From Tectiglobus sp965223355 (GTDB taxonomy: Bacteria; Pseudomonadota; Alphaproteobacteria; Rhizobiales; Hyphomicrobiaceae), in assembly GCA_965223355.1 (NCBI GenBank), contig CBDCWE010000003.1, positions 1,674,001-1,738,000 on the forward strand: 64,000 nt of DNA, written 5' to 3'. The position numbers and the translations under genes are program-made. The notes below the pieces were generated by a model. It had not been told where the DNA came from. It worked only from the letters and a program-made list of their open reading frames with translations, and ran no database searches. Of the stretch, positions 17,701 through 28,331 are shown one piece after another (position 1 is the first letter of the stretch; every line of letters starts with the position of its first letter).

Positions 17701-18072
17701 GTGTCCTACGACTGCCTGAATTGCCCCGGCTATTGCTGCTCATATCCGGTCATTCAACTGACCAAGCGCGACGTCGAACGTCTTGCCAAACATCACGCGA
17801 TGAGCGCGGCCGAGGCCGAAGCCAAGTTCACCAAAACCGATCACGGCCACAAGCGCATTATGCGGCGCAAAAAGGACGAACATTTCGGGCGGATTTGCCG
17901 GTTCTTCGATACCGACAACCGCCGCTGCACGATTTACGAGGCACGCCCCGCGATCTGCCGTCAGTTTCCCAACGAGGAGCGATGCGGCTATTACGATTTC
18001 CTGGAGTTCGAGCGCCGCCACCAGGACGATCCGGCGCATATCGCGGTTACCGACAGCAGCGCCTGGAAATAG
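17701..18072 (+). CDS. YkgJ family cysteine-cluster protein
   Basis: About 123 residues from the GTG at 17701, which has GAGGGGAG closely upstream; an in-frame extension to 17611 is less likely. Seen: the N-terminal CLNCPGYCCSYP cluster and the central C-x10-C plus C-x5-QFP pattern (CRFFDTDNRRC, ARPAICRQFP), the signature of the YkgJ/UPF0153 family of putative zinc- or iron-chelating proteins. Function of the family is undefined. A second cluster end (EERCGYY) adds a further Cys. No operon partner; the small gene at 18291 follows after a 218-bp gap. Confidence 0.85.
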   Translation: MSYDCLNCPGYCCSYPVIQLTKRDVERLAKHHAMSAAEAEAKFTKTDHGHKRIMRRKKDEHFGRICRFFDTDNRRCTIYEARPAICRQFPNEERCGYYDFLEFERRHQDDPAHIAVTDSSAWK

Positions 18073-18290
18073 CCGGCTGCGCTTCGGATGCCAGCGCCGG
18101 CGAACCGCGCCGTGCCGCGCCGGCCCGATCGTTGCGCCCGGTTCAAATCGCACTCACCTTGAAGTGAAGTCATCGCGCCAGATTGTCAATTTGAGGTCGC
18201 TCTCTCGCCACTTACGTAGATCTATGATCGCCGCACCACCAAACGATTGTGCAACCAAGAAGCCAACAATGCTGAGATCAGGAGCGAGGG

Positions 18291-18533
18291 ATGAATAAGC
18301 TTTGGAGCGGACTGGGACGTCTCGAGTGGACCGTCAACCGGCGCGACATCAACGGCCTCGTTCTCGTTGCCGGGGTGTTGGTTGCAACCATCGCCATGGC
18401 CGGCGCATCCGAGGTCGAGTTCCAGCGCCGCGCCGATGAATTGAGCACGCTCACCTCAATCGCGCGGCCCGATCCCGTCAAACTGGCGCATTGCCCGATC
18501 AGCCCCGGGGCATCTGCGACCATGGTTCGCTAG
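18291..18533 (+). CDS. Small single-pass membrane protein, unknown function
   Basis: 80 residues beginning MNKLWSGLGRLEW, with one hydrophobic segment (NGLVLVAGVLVATIAMAGA, residues about 21-39) followed by a soluble tail ending GASATMVR. The ATG is preceded by AGGAG with good spacing, which is the main support for translation. No family recognised. The tandem array starts about 215 bp downstream; the stretch between shows no gene. Its tail could have been altered by nearby rearrangement. Confidence 0.5.
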   Translation: MNKLWSGLGRLEWTVNRRDINGLVLVAGVLVATIAMAGASEVEFQRRADELSTLTSIARPDPVKLAHCPISPGASATMVR

Positions 18534-18747
18534 TGATCCGACTCACCTCGGCCGCAAACTCACAAATCCGGGCGCGCTGACGGAATTCGGTTGGGAGATC
18601 GACCATCGTCATCCGACTGCTCTGGGCGGTTCGAACGACGTTTCAATCTTAGGGCGCGCCATTGGCGAGAAAATCGACAAGCCGGCGGATTGTCGGGTGG
18701 GCCCCTCGGGTAGGGCCAAAGTTGGTGAGGTTATCGTTTGTAGCGCC

Positions 18748-19910
18748 ATGGGTCCCGGTGACGAGCACCGGGATGACCCCTGAGGGGTTGGGCTTGCGAC
18801 GGTGGGAGGCCGCCATCTTCGTGCTGCGGCGCGGACGGGAAGACGGTTTGAAGGTTTGCTGGAACTTTCAACACACACAAACGTCATCCCGGCACGTGTT
18901 GCCGGGACCCATTTCTCAGCGGGCTCAAGGCTTGCCGGTGATCCTGGCGCCCGGCAGCGAAGAGGACAGGTCGATCCAGTACCGGTTCTCGCTGAATAGC
19001 GTCGTCAGTGGCCGCAAACTGCAGGCAATAGGTGTAGTAGGTTTCATTGGACAAACTCATTGGTTTGAGTATGGCGATGAATGGGTCCCGGCGACAAGCA
19101 CCGGGATGACCCCGGAGGGGTTGGCGTGCGGCGGTGGGAGGCCGCCATGTTCGCGCTGTGCCTCGAATGGGCAGGCGGTTTGAAGGTTTGCAGAGCTTTT
19201 CAACACACACCAACGTCATCCCGGCACGTGTTGCCGGGACCCATTTCTCAGCGGGCTCAAGGCTTGCCGGTGATCCTGGCGCCCGGCAGCGAAGAGGACA
19301 GGTCGATCCAGTACCGGTTCTCGCTGAATAGCGTCGTCAGTGGCCGCAAACTGCAGGCAATAGGTGTAGTAGGTTTCATTGGACAAACTCATTGGTTTGA
19401 GTATGGCGATGAATGGGTCCCGGTGACAAGCACCGGGATGACCCCGGAGGGGTTGGGCTTGCGACGGTGGGAGGCCGCCATGTTCGCGCTGTGCCTCGAA
19501 TGGGCAGGCGGTTTGAAGGTTCGCAGAGCCTTGCAACACGCACAAACGTCATCCCGGCACGTGTTGCCGGGACCCATTTCTCAGCGGACCCAAAGCTTGC
19601 CGATGATCTCGACACCCGGCAGCGAAGAGGACAGGTCGATCCAGTGCGGGTTCTCACTGAATAGCGTCGTCAGTGGCCGCAAACTGCAGGCAATAGGTGT
19701 AGAAGGTTTCATAGGGCAAACTCATTTGACTGAGTATGGCGATGAATGGGTCCCGGTGACGAGCACCGGGATGACGCCGGAGGGGTTTGGCTTGCGATGG
19801 TGGGAGGCCGCTCTGTCCGTGCTGCATCTCGGACGAGAAGACGGTTTGAAGGTTTGCTGGGCCTTGCAACACGCACAAACGTCATCCCGGCACGTGTTGC
19901 CGGGACCCAT
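18748..19910. repeat. 333-bp tandem array: four A modules alternating with three B modules
   Basis: A modules (about 165 bp) at 18748-18912, 19081-19244, 19413-19577 and 19746-19910 begin ATGGGTCCCGG and end CCGGGACCCAT, terminal inverted repeats that each contain a small hairpin (CCCGG-TGACAAGCA-CCGGG and CCCGGCA-CGTG-TTGCCGGG). B modules (168 bp) at 18913, 19245 and 19578 fill the gaps. B1 and B2 are nearly identical; B3 is diverged and carries an in-frame stop relative to the short minus-strand frame beginning MSLSNETYYTYC. The period is a multiple of three, so long frames cross the array by chance. The flanks 18534-18747 and 19911-19984 hold nothing else. Confidence 0.92.
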
Positions 19911-19984
19911 GTCGCGGCGGGCTCGGAGTGCGATGTTGTGGATCTGGAAACCAACCAAATGTTCCAGGTTACCGCGCCAGACCA

Positions 19985-21238
19985 CTAGCCGGTCAGGCGC
20001 AGTCTCGCGATGCTCTCGGCGATGTCGCGGAATGCCGCGCGGAGCTGGGCGGCGTCACTCGCCGCATAGGCGTTGCCTGGATCTGACGCGCACAACTGCA
20101 GGGTCTGTTCTGCCGCCGAACCCTTGAACAATCCGAAGCCGACGGTGTAGACGGTGATGCCTTTGGCTTTCATGGCGGCACAGCTATCGCGGGCAAACGT
20201 GGTTGATTCGGTGCCGGTGTCAAAACGTCCGCCAACGGAATTATAGTCACCGTCGGTCATGAGGATCGCAATCTTGCGCACGTTGGAGTTTGTGTAGGCC
20301 GCCGGTGCACTCGCTGCCGGCCACACCGCAGACCAGTTGGGTGACAGGAGATACCAGGCCCAGGCGGTGCCGAGATGGCCGGCGGTAATACCGCCTGCCG
20401 CATAGCTGTTGACGGTCGATTTGAGCAGCGCCTTGTCGTCGGTCAGCGGTAGAATTTTGGCGTCCGGGCAGGGCGAAGCGTCGGGCAGGTCAAGCGCGGT
20501 CTTCAGCACCGCCTGGCCGGTCGGATGGTTGTCGGTGTCCTGGTACTGCGTATCGCGGCGCCCGTAGACGCAATCGTTGGAGACGCTAGCGTTGCCGTTG
20601 ACCAACGCGGCATAGGTGCCGGCATTCACACCGGCCGCATAGGGTGCCAGCCCAATCCGGATTTTGTGCGCCGTCGGCTTGCTGGGTATCAGGATGTCGA
20701 CAAGATCATTGGTGGCGACTTTGAGAGCGGCCAGATTGCTGCCCGTCATCGAGCCCGTGACGTCGAGCTGCAGTGAGAGTTCGATGTCCTTGGCTTCGAA
20801 AATGGCGGATGCCCGGCTCGGAAAACGGAACACGTCGATTCCGGCAACGCCGCCAAAGACTGTTTTGACCTCCGCATCCACCGACATGTCGACTGAGTTC
20901 TTTGCAGTATCGATCTTGATGGCCATGTTTTTGATGTCAGCGTAGACGCCGTTCTTTTTTGTGCCACCGCCGTTGTAGTTTTGGTTAAACGTTGCCTTTG
21001 CCAGAGCGCGAGCCTGGCCCGCCGACATGTTCTGCAGGCGAATGCCCTTGGCGGCCGCCAGAGCAGCTGCATCGAGCGCGTTGGCGATCGCGGTCTTGGC
21101 ATGAACGGCGCGGACGACATCGATGGTGAGACCGCACAACATCACCGTCATGATGAGGCTAGCCGCAAACAGAACGGTGACGATACCGCGTTCGTCACGG
21201 CGGAACGACCTGAGAACTTCGCGCAAATTGTGCCGCAT
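19985..21238 (-). CDS. TadG-like pilus assembly protein with von Willebrand A domain
   Basis: A 417-residue protein: an N-terminal TadE/G-like membrane helix (GIVTVLFAASLIMTVMLCGL, residues 18-37) preceded by basic residues, the short Tad-type AAALAAAKG segment, then a vWA domain with a MIDAS motif DVTGSMTGS, MTDGDYNSVGG and VYTVGFG. TadG-like proteins belong to Flp/Tad pilus systems, but many Alphaproteobacteria have stand-alone paralogues with this exact layout. No tadE, cpaA-F or flp genes are near, so participation in a pilus is uncertain. Stop codon lies 75 bp from the tandem array. Confidence 0.85.
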   Translation of the reverse strand: MRHNLREVLRSFRRDERGIVTVLFAASLIMTVMLCGLTIDVVRAVHAKTAIANALDAAALAAAKGIRLQNMSAGQARALAKATFNQNYNGGGTKKNGVYADIKNMAIKIDTAKNSVDMSVDAEVKTVFGGVAGIDVFRFPSRASAIFEAKDIELSLQLDVTGSMTGSNLAALKVATNDLVDILIPSKPTAHKIRIGLAPYAAGVNAGTYAALVNGNASVSNDCVYGRRDTQYQDTDNHPTGQAVLKTALDLPDASPCPDAKILPLTDDKALLKSTVNSYAAGGITAGHLGTAWAWYLLSPNWSAVWPAASAPAAYTNSNVRKIAILMTDGDYNSVGGRFDTGTESTTFARDSCAAMKAKGITVYTVGFGLFKGSAAEQTLQLCASDPGNAYAASDAAQLRAAFRDIAESIARLRLTG

Positions 21239-21461
21239 TGGTGCGCACCTCCTGTTCGTGCAGAATTTGTCAGGAGATGTGCAAATGCCGTGCCGTGCCG
21301 AGCCAGCAACGCTTGACCACGCGACATGGCTTTCAACTATGGTGTTCCGAGGGTTAACGACCCCGCGACGGCCGGGCCGAGGAGCGCGATGGTCCCGCGT
21401 GACCTCGAAGGCAATAGATCACGAGGTTGTCAGCGGCGGCGTGGCGGCAGACCCGCGTCCG

Positions 21462-21600
21462 CTAGATCATTGTGCTTTAAGTTGGAACCGCAATAGCGGT
21501 TCCAACTTAAAGCACAATGATGATCGCCACTTTAGAGGCGAGCAACTTTCTGTCTTTATTCGGGATCGTTCCGATTCCGAATAAAGGCAGGTTGCCCTAG
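21462..21600. repeat. Family R element (R3), full length
   Basis: 139 bp from CTAG to CTAG: palindrome with GTGCTTTAAGTTGGAACCGC arms, link GATGATCGCCACTTTAGAGG, then GAGCAACTTTCTG, CTTTATTCGG / CCGAATAAAG and AGGTTGCCCTAG. Located 63 bp after the scoB stop and 224 bp upstream of the TadG-like gene; the rest of 21239-21663 holds no recognisable gene. Confidence 0.93.
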
Positions 21601-21663
21601 CAGTCGGCCCGACGAGCGCGATAGTTCCGGCCAAATCGGAACGGCTCGCAGGCCACGGCCCTG

Positions 21664-22293
21664 TCAGTTGACCAGCGTCGCCTCGGTCATGTCCTTGACC
21701 TGGTCGATGCTCACATCGGGTGCCAGCTCGACCACTTTGAGCCCGCCCTCAACAACGTCAAATACTCCGAGATTGGTGATGATGCGGTCGACGACGCCGG
21801 CACCGGTCAGCGGCAGCGTGCACCTTTTCAAGAGTTTTGACTCACCCTTTTTGTTGGCGTGATCCATGATCACCAGGACGCGGCCGACACCGGCAACCAG
21901 ATCCATCGCACCGCCCATACCCTTGACCAGCTTGCCCGGGATCATCCAGTTGGCGAGATCGCCGTTCTCGGCAACTTCCATGGCCCCCAGGATCGCCAAA
22001 TTGATGTGGCCGCCGCGGATCATCGCAAAGCTGTCGGCGGATGAGAAGTAGCTGGTCCGGTCAAGCTCGGTGATGGTTTGCTTGCCGGCATTGATGACGT
22101 CGGCATCGATCTCATCGTCGGTCGGAAACGGACCCATGCCCAACATGCCGTTTTCCGATTGCAGCGTTACATCGACGCCGTCGGGGATGTAGTTGGAGAC
22201 CAGTGTCGGAATGCCGATACCGAGATTGACATAGAACCCGTCTTCGAGTTCCCGGGCTGCGCGCGCAGCCATCTGATTGCGATCCCAAGCCAT
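21664..22293 (-). CDS. scoB: 3-oxoacid CoA-transferase subunit B
   Basis: 209 residues, subunit B of a succinyl-CoA:3-oxoacid CoA-transferase that moves CoA from succinyl-CoA to acetoacetate or 3-oxoadipate. Seen: [14 protein letters not shown] at the N-terminus and the catalytic Glu in the [10 protein letters not shown] motif. ATG at 22293 is set by an AGGAGGTC ribosome site; an open extension to 22443 overlaps scoA and is rejected. It follows scoA by 13 bp in one operon. PcaJ (3-oxoadipate) cannot be excluded by sequence; hmgA in the window makes acetoacetate activation the more natural role. Confidence 0.9.
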   Translation of the reverse strand: MAWDRNQMAARAARELEDGFYVNLGIGIPTLVSNYIPDGVDVTLQSENGMLGMGPFPTDDEIDADVINAGKQTITELDRTSYFSSADSFAMIRGGHINLAILGAMEVAENGDLANWMIPGKLVKGMGGAMDLVAGVGRVLVIMDHANKKGESKLLKRCTLPLTGAGVVDRIITNLGVFDVVEGGLKVVELAPDVSIDQVKDMTEATLVN

Positions 22294-22306
22294 AATCGCG
22301 GACCTC

Positions 22307-23002
22307 CTAAGCTGCTCTGGTCGTGCGTTGTTCGATACGCTTTTCGTGATCGCCCTTGATGATGCGCTGCACGAAAATTCCCGGTGTGTGAATGAGATCC
22401 GGATCGAGGCTGCCGGTCGCCACCAACTCCTCGACTTCGGCAATCGTCACGTCACCTGCCATCGCGCACACCGGGTTGAAGTTGCGCGCTGCCTTGCGGT
22501 AGATCAGGTTGCCCTGATCGTCGCCCTTCCAGGCCTTGACAATTGCAAGATCGGCACGAATGCCGCGCTCGAGAATGTAGGTCTGGCCGTCAAAATCCTT
22601 GTGCTCCTTGCCATCGGCGATTTGCGTGCCAACGCCGGTCTTGGTGTAAAAGCCAGGAATGCCGGCGCCGCCGGCGCGCAGACGCTCGGCCAGTGTGCCT
22701 TGCGGATTGAATTCGATCTCGAGCTCGCCGGCCAAATATTGGCGCATAAACTCGTCGTTCTCGCCGACATAGGACGAAACCATCTTCTTGACCTGCTTGG
22801 TTTGCAGCAGCAGGCCGAGACCAAAGTCGTCGACGCCGGCATTGTTCGAAAAAATTGTGAGGTCTTTGACACCAGCATCGCGGATCGCGGTGATCAGATT
22901 CTCAGGGATGCCACACAGCCCGAAACCGCCAGCTGCAATCAGCATGCCGTCTTTCAACACGCCGTCCAGTGCCGCAGCGGCATCGGCATAGACCTTTTTC
23001 AT
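22307..23002 (-). CDS. scoA: 3-oxoacid CoA-transferase subunit A
   Basis: 231 residues, subunit A of the same CoA-transferase as scoB. Seen: [13 protein letters not shown] near residue 25, the family's CoA-binding glycine block, [15 protein letters not shown], and [22 protein letters not shown] at 23002 follows a clear AGGAGG. Length matches ScoA/PcaI. First gene of the pair; about 100 bp upstream is the degenerate family R element R7 and then glpX, so the promoter is probably in 23003-23102. Confidence 0.9.
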   Translation of the reverse strand: MKKVYADAAAALDGVLKDGMLIAAGGFGLCGIPENLITAIRDAGVKDLTIFSNNAGVDDFGLGLLLQTKQVKKMVSSYVGENDEFMRQYLAGELEIEFNPQGTLAERLRAGGAGIPGFYTKTGVGTQIADGKEHKDFDGQTYILERGIRADLAIVKAWKGDDQGNLIYRKAARNFNPVCAMAGDVTIAEVEELVATGSLDPDLIHTPGIFVQRIIKGDHEKRIEQRTTRAA

Positions 23003-23102
23003 TTAAGCCTCCTGTTCAGCCTCCTGATCGATGCCCTGCCGATCGTCGCAACCGGCGCGGCCATGACCGTCAAATTCGCCTCGCCAGCATCCGGGCTCGT
23101 CG

Positions 23103-23200
23103 GAGCAACCTGGCCTTGTTCGGAACCGGATCGATCCCGAATAAAGGCGGGTTGCTCGATTGCGAAGCGGCGATCGTCTCGGTGCCCTGGGTTCGATGAT

Positions 23201-23204
<4 letters not shown>
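23103..23204. repeat. Family R element (R7), deleted variant
   Basis: Begins GGAGCAACCTGGCC, keeps the TTCGGAACCGGATCGATCCCGAATAAAGG pairing region in degenerate form and GGTTGCTCG, but the long palindrome is reduced to GGTGCCCTGGGTTC before GATGATCTAG. The terminal CTAG gives the glpX stop codon. Confidence 0.75.
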
Positions 23205-24166
<962 letters not shown>

Positions 24167-24236
24167 AGCGAGTATCCTCCCCAATCCTTAGATGGCCGCC
24201 AAACCGGCGGTCACTGCATGTTATAGTGTAGCGTTG

Positions 24237-25565
24237 TCAGACCAGTTGTTCGATCCGGATCATTTGCGGTTTATGCGCGATTTTGCCGTCCTTTTCGATG
24301 GCATCCATGGCCGCGCGCATGGCCGCTTCCGTGGTTTCGTGCGTGATCAGCACGACCGAAGTCGGGCTGCCCAGCTCGGGGCGAATGCCGGTGCCTGGCA
24401 GTTGATGTTTCGGACGGCGCTGCACGATGCTTTCGAGCGAGACATCTTGTTCGGCCATGCGATGGGCAATGGCGGCCATGGCGCCGGGCCGGTCATAGAC
24501 CGACAGACGAACGTAATAGGCGCCCTGATACTGACCGACCGGGGCGCGGGCATAGGGGGCCAACCCGCGGGCCGGGGTGACAAAGGGTGCGCCGACGCGA
24601 CCGCGGGCAATGTCGCCGATATCGCTCATCACCGCCGATGCCGTTGCCTCCGAGCCGGCGCCCGGCCCAACCAGCAGCAGGCCGCCGACGAAGTCGCCGT
24701 CAACGGCGACGCAGTTGGTGACCCCGGAGACTTCGGCAATGGCGGAATGTTTGGCAACCATTGTCGGGTGCACGCGCTGTTCGATGCCGGCGTCGGTCTT
24801 GACCGCAACGCCCAGCAGTTTGACGCGATAGCCGAGTTCATCGGCCGCCTCGATATCGGCCGGCTCGATCTTTTCGATGCCTTCGAGGTGGATTTGATCA
24901 AACGCGACCTCGGTGCCGAACGCGATGCTGGTCAACAGCGCAAGTTTGTGGGCGGCATCATGGCCACCGATATCGAAGGTCGGATCAGCCTCGGCATAGC
25001 CCAGATCCTGCGCGTCCTTGAGCACCTGTTCGAACGGCAGACCGTCCTCCTGCATCTTGGTCAGGATGTAATTGCAGGTCCCATTTAAAATGCCATAGAC
25101 CCGCGTCACGGCATTGCCGACCAGTGCTTCGCGCAGCGTCTTGATGATCGGTATGCCGCCGGCGACCGCCGCCTCGAAGCCCAGCGCCAGGTTGTCGTCT
25201 TCGGCCAAAGCGGCCAGTTCAACGCCGTGTTTGGCGAGCAATGCCTTGTTGGCGGTGACCACGTGTTTGCCCGCCGACAACGCCGCTATGACGGCGTCGC
25301 GGGCAACGCCCTCATCGCCACCGATCAGTTCGACGAACACGTCGATTTCGTCCGACCGGGCGAGCTCCGCGGCATTGTCGAACCACTGTGCCTGGCTAAT
25401 GTCGAAACCACGCTCCTTGCCGCGATTGCGTGCCGAGACCGCCGCGATGCGACATTCCCTACCGGTCGCCGTGCGCAGGCGTTCACGATGGGTTTCGATC
25501 AGTCTGACCAAACCGCCGCCAACAGTGCCGAGCCCGGCAAGTCCAAGTCTGAGTACATCTGCCAT
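24237..25565 (-). CDS. hom: Homoserine dehydrogenase
   Basis: 442 residues, NAD(P)-dependent reduction of aspartate semialdehyde to homoserine for threonine and methionine synthesis. Seen: N-terminal nucleotide motif GLAGLGTVGGG, TANKALLAKHG, GGIPIIKTLRE, the catalytic-domain block GILNGTCNYILTKM with YAEADPTFDIGG, and a C-terminal ACT domain (YVRLSVYDRPGAMAAIAHRM) that usually gives threonine feedback inhibition. Six bases separate it from the upstream aminotransferase gene, the aminotransferase-hom-glpX order often seen in Alphaproteobacteria. The three genes probably share a transcript. Confidence 0.96.
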   Translation of the reverse strand: MADVLRLGLAGLGTVGGGLVRLIETHRERLRTATGRECRIAAVSARNRGKERGFDISQAQWFDNAAELARSDEIDVFVELIGGDEGVARDAVIAALSAGKHVVTANKALLAKHGVELAALAEDDNLALGFEAAVAGGIPIIKTLREALVGNAVTRVYGILNGTCNYILTKMQEDGLPFEQVLKDAQDLGYAEADPTFDIGGHDAAHKLALLTSIAFGTEVAFDQIHLEGIEKIEPADIEAADELGYRVKLLGVAVKTDAGIEQRVHPTMVAKHSAIAEVSGVTNCVAVDGDFVGGLLLVGPGAGSEATASAVMSDIGDIARGRVGAPFVTPARGLAPYARAPVGQYQGAYYVRLSVYDRPGAMAAIAHRMAEQDVSLESIVQRRPKHQLPGTGIRPELGSPTSVVLITHETTEAAMRAAMDAIEKDGKIAHKPQMIRIEQLV

Positions 25566-25571
25566 GACCGT

Positions 25572-26801
25572 CTACCGCGCTGTCCGTTTGTCGTCGATCG
25601 ATACGACGTTGTGGAGTGTGTCAGGTGCCTGTGTCAGGAACCGCTTGATGTTTCGTGCAGCTTGCCTGATGCGGTGCTCGTTTTCCACCAGTGCGATGCG
25701 CACAAACCCTTCGCCGTACTCGCCAAAACCAAGACCGGGAGCAACGGCAACGTCGGCCCGTTCGATCAACAGCTTCGAAAACCCGACCGAGCCGAGCTCT
25801 CGGAAGCGCTCGGGTATGGGCGCCCAGGCAAACATCGTTGCCGGCGGCTGCGGAATATCCCAGCCCGCCCGCGCAAAGCTTTCGACCAGCGTGTCGCGCC
25901 GGCTCCTATAGGTGGCGCGAATGTCATCGACGCAATCCTGCGGTCCGTTAAGGGCCGCCGCCGCGGCAACCTGAATCGGGGTAAAGGCGCCGTAGTCGAG
26001 ATAAGATTTCACGCGCGCCAGTGCCGCAATGAGGCGCTCATTACCAACGGCGAAGCCGATCCGCCAACCCGGCATGTTGTACGTCTTGGAAAGCGACGTG
26101 AACTCCACCGTCAGGTCGACCGCACCGGGCACCTGGAGGATCGACGGCGGCGGATTGTCGTCGAAAAAAATCTCGGCGTAGGCGAGATCGGACAGAATGA
26201 TCAGGTTCTCCTGTTTCGCGAGTTGCACAGCCGCCGCATAGAAGTCCAGGTCGACCGTCATTGCCGTCGGATTGGATGGATAATTGAGGACCATGGCAAT
26301 CGGTTTTGGCACCGTGTGCCGGCAAGCCCGCGACACCGCCGACAGATATTCATCGCCGTTGTTGGCCTGCAAATGACGCACCGACGCACCGGAGATGATG
26401 AAGCCGAATGCGTGAATTGGGTAGGTCGGATTGGGCGCCAAGATCATATCGCCGGGGGCCGTGATGGCCTGTGCCATATTGGCAAAGCCTTCCTTCGAGC
26501 CAAGGGTTGCAACAACCTGCGTATCGCAATCCAGTTTGACACCGAAACGCCGGCCATAATAGGCCGCCTGGGCGCGTCGCAGACCGGCAATACCCTTGGA
26601 GGCCGAATAGCGGTGGACGCGCGGCTTATTCACCGTTTCAATCAGCTTGTCGACAACGTGCTGCGGCGTCTGCATATCGGGATTGCCCATCCCGAGATCG
26701 ATAATGTCGGCCCCCGCGGTCCGCGCCTCATCCTTGAGCGCATTAACCTCGGCAAAAACGTAGGGCGGAAGTCGCTTGATGCGGTGGAAATCCTCGATCA
26801 C
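25572..26801 (-). CDS. Class I/II aminotransferase (AlaC/LL-DAP aminotransferase-like)
   Basis: 409 residues, fold-type I PLP enzyme. Seen: IDLGMGNPDMQTP, the PNPTYPIHAFG block, NYPSNPTA and the Schiff-base lysine in SLSKTYNMPGWRIGF. It begins at GTG 26801 with GAGG upstream; the start IEDFHRIKRLPPYVF is that of the alphaproteobacterial aminotransferases annotated as LL-diaminopimelate or alanine/glutamate-pyruvate aminotransferase. Cofactor chemistry is certain, substrate is not; position directly before hom suggests a role in aspartate-family amino-acid metabolism. First gene of the hom-glpX run. Confidence 0.88.
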   Translation of the reverse strand: MIEDFHRIKRLPPYVFAEVNALKDEARTAGADIIDLGMGNPDMQTPQHVVDKLIETVNKPRVHRYSASKGIAGLRRAQAAYYGRRFGVKLDCDTQVVATLGSKEGFANMAQAITAPGDMILAPNPTYPIHAFGFIISGASVRHLQANNGDEYLSAVSRACRHTVPKPIAMVLNYPSNPTAMTVDLDFYAAAVQLAKQENLIILSDLAYAEIFFDDNPPPSILQVPGAVDLTVEFTSLSKTYNMPGWRIGFAVGNERLIAALARVKSYLDYGAFTPIQVAAAAALNGPQDCVDDIRATYRSRRDTLVESFARAGWDIPQPPATMFAWAPIPERFRELGSVGFSKLLIERADVAVAPGLGFGEYGEGFVRIALVENEHRIRQAARNIKRFLTQAPDTLHNVVSIDDKRTAR

Positions 26802-27585
26802 GGCAGCCTCGCTAGTGTCCTGGCCTGAGCGTTCATTGCCCCTTGCAGCACCCTCCGGACGAATTCCTGGTTCAGGAAGGACACGAGCAAACTGATGTTG
26901 CGCGTGAGCTGTTCGGATCAGACGCTCACTACCGAGCCCGCGCGCTTACTGCAACGAACTTCCGATCGACCTCAACTGATCATCCTTGTGGGCTTCGTTG
27001 GAAGCATCCCGAGTTCCGATTAACGGCAGGTTGCTCTGACAGTCAATTGTGCAGAACCGAACGCACAGGCGCACGGACCGCCACCACGCAGTGTTTAATC
27101 GCGAACACGCCAACACGTCCAGCGCGTCAATTGGATAGCTTGGTGTCATCTGGATAGCGTGGTGTCATCGACCCGATTGCACCTGATCCGACAGCGGACA
27201 GGCCGACACCGATATGACCGCCTGGGTTTGCCGGTGCTGCCCGAAACCGAAAATGGTGCGTTTTGCCACGGCTTGCTCAAATGCCGCCACTTTGCCCTCA
27301 GCGTGCGGCACAGGGGCTGGTTGCCCACCCGGGTGGCGCGGCGCTGGCGATCGCGGCGCCAACCTGAACAATCGTTTGCCAAACAGCCGCAATTTGTTCC
27401 CATGCTTGCTAAAATCATGCCGTCAACGTTGTGCACAAGGGTGCCCGGCTGAGGTATAGTTGGTTGGCCAATTCGGTTCCGGGGGCAACCGCCGGATATG
27501 ACCGGGCTGAACTGACGCTTTCGTCCTGAACCTCCCGGCGTCGGGGGATCACCAACCATGATATTGTCGCAAGGAGTTGGTCGGT
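26802..27585. other. Gene-free region with degenerate family R remnant and a 19-bp direct duplication
   Basis: No gene is recognised in about 780 bp. A decayed family R stretch is visible near 26979-27040 (GATCATCCTTGTG ... GGCAGGTTGCTCT). Two adjacent 19-bp copies, TGGATAGCTTGGTGTCATC at 27132-27150 and TGGATAGCGTGGTGTCATC at 27151-27169, differ by one base. The promoter of the gene at 27586 must lie in the right part; none is obvious. Confidence 0.5.
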
Positions 27586-28140
27586 ATGTCTCATCTTTTC
27601 CGCGTAGTCTGTTCAAGTGCCGTGCTGCTGATGTTGTCAGCGGCCCTCGCCCAGGCCCAGGCCCAGCAATGCCAGAGTGAACCATTGACGGCGACGAGCC
27701 GGCTCTACATTTCCAAATCCCTCGGCGCCTATCCGGGCTCATGGGCGGCTTGGAAGAAGGCCGCAAGAGCCAAGTACGGCAACGGTTGGCAAGCCTGGAG
27801 TGCGGCGCAAAATCAGACGATCGAATGCGACCAAGTGCGCAACGCATCCGGTCGCAAGCGCTGGCAGTGCACGCGCACCGCCGTTCCCTGTCAGAAAGGA
27901 TCAGGTCCTGACAAGATTTGCGATGGACCGGCGATCAGCAGGAAGCTTCGCAAGGGGGATCGCGGCGGCGAAGTCAAGACCTTGCAATGTCTGCTCAAGA
28001 CACACCACAACGCCGAAGTCGATGTCGACGGCGTATTCGGCAACGGCACGCGCGAAGCGGTGCGCGAATTCCAGAAGAAGAACGGCCTGTCGGCAGACGG
28101 TGTCGTCGGCAGCAAAACGCTCGAAAAACTGCTGAGCTGA
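27586..28140 (+). CDS. Secreted peptidoglycan-binding domain protein
   Basis: 184 residues from ATG 27586, placed by AAGGAG nine bases upstream. Seen: a signal peptide (MSHLFRVVCSSAVLLMLSAALAQA), a Cys-containing middle part (SWAAWKKAARAKYGNGWQAW, and about six cysteines), and a C-terminal PG_binding_1 domain (LRKGDRGGEVKTLQCLLK, then VDGVFGNGTREAVREFQKKN and GVVGSKTLEKLL). The domain binds cell-wall peptidoglycan; no catalytic domain is attached, so it may tether or regulate. The Cys residues could form disulfides in the periplasm. Stand-alone gene, convergent with the deacetylase downstream. Confidence 0.85.
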   Translation: MSHLFRVVCSSAVLLMLSAALAQAQAQQCQSEPLTATSRLYISKSLGAYPGSWAAWKKAARAKYGNGWQAWSAAQNQTIECDQVRNASGRKRWQCTRTAVPCQKGSGPDKICDGPAISRKLRKGDRGGEVKTLQCLLKTHHNAEVDVDGVFGNGTREAVREFQKKNGLSADGVVGSKTLEKLLS

Positions 28141-28331
28141 GCACCAAGTGGCAGATATCGAGGCATCGTTCGCGCAACGGAACAGCACGGCCGGATTCGA
28201 TTGCCAATCCAGCCGAACGTCATCGGGGTGCATAGCCAAGTCGATCCGACCACCTAACGACCCGACCAATGGGCGTTCAAAGGACGTTGCCCTTTGGAAA
28301 CCCGTGGCTTGGGCTCGGCCGCTGCCAGCGG

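Noticed and set aside
18748..19910. CRISPR array
   Set aside because: Unit length is 333 bp with no short repeats separated by variable spacers, and no cas genes are present.
19081..20127. Long + strand open frame across the tandem array with repeated protein-like blocks
   Set aside because: The 333-bp period is a multiple of three so the frame repeats by arithmetic; it overlaps the TadG-like gene on the other strand and has no start signal.
25227..26828. 533-residue + strand open frame
   Set aside because: Opposite hom and the aminotransferase gene; no motif.
27159..27452. 97-residue + strand frame
   Set aside because: Gene-free region; no ribosome site or homology.
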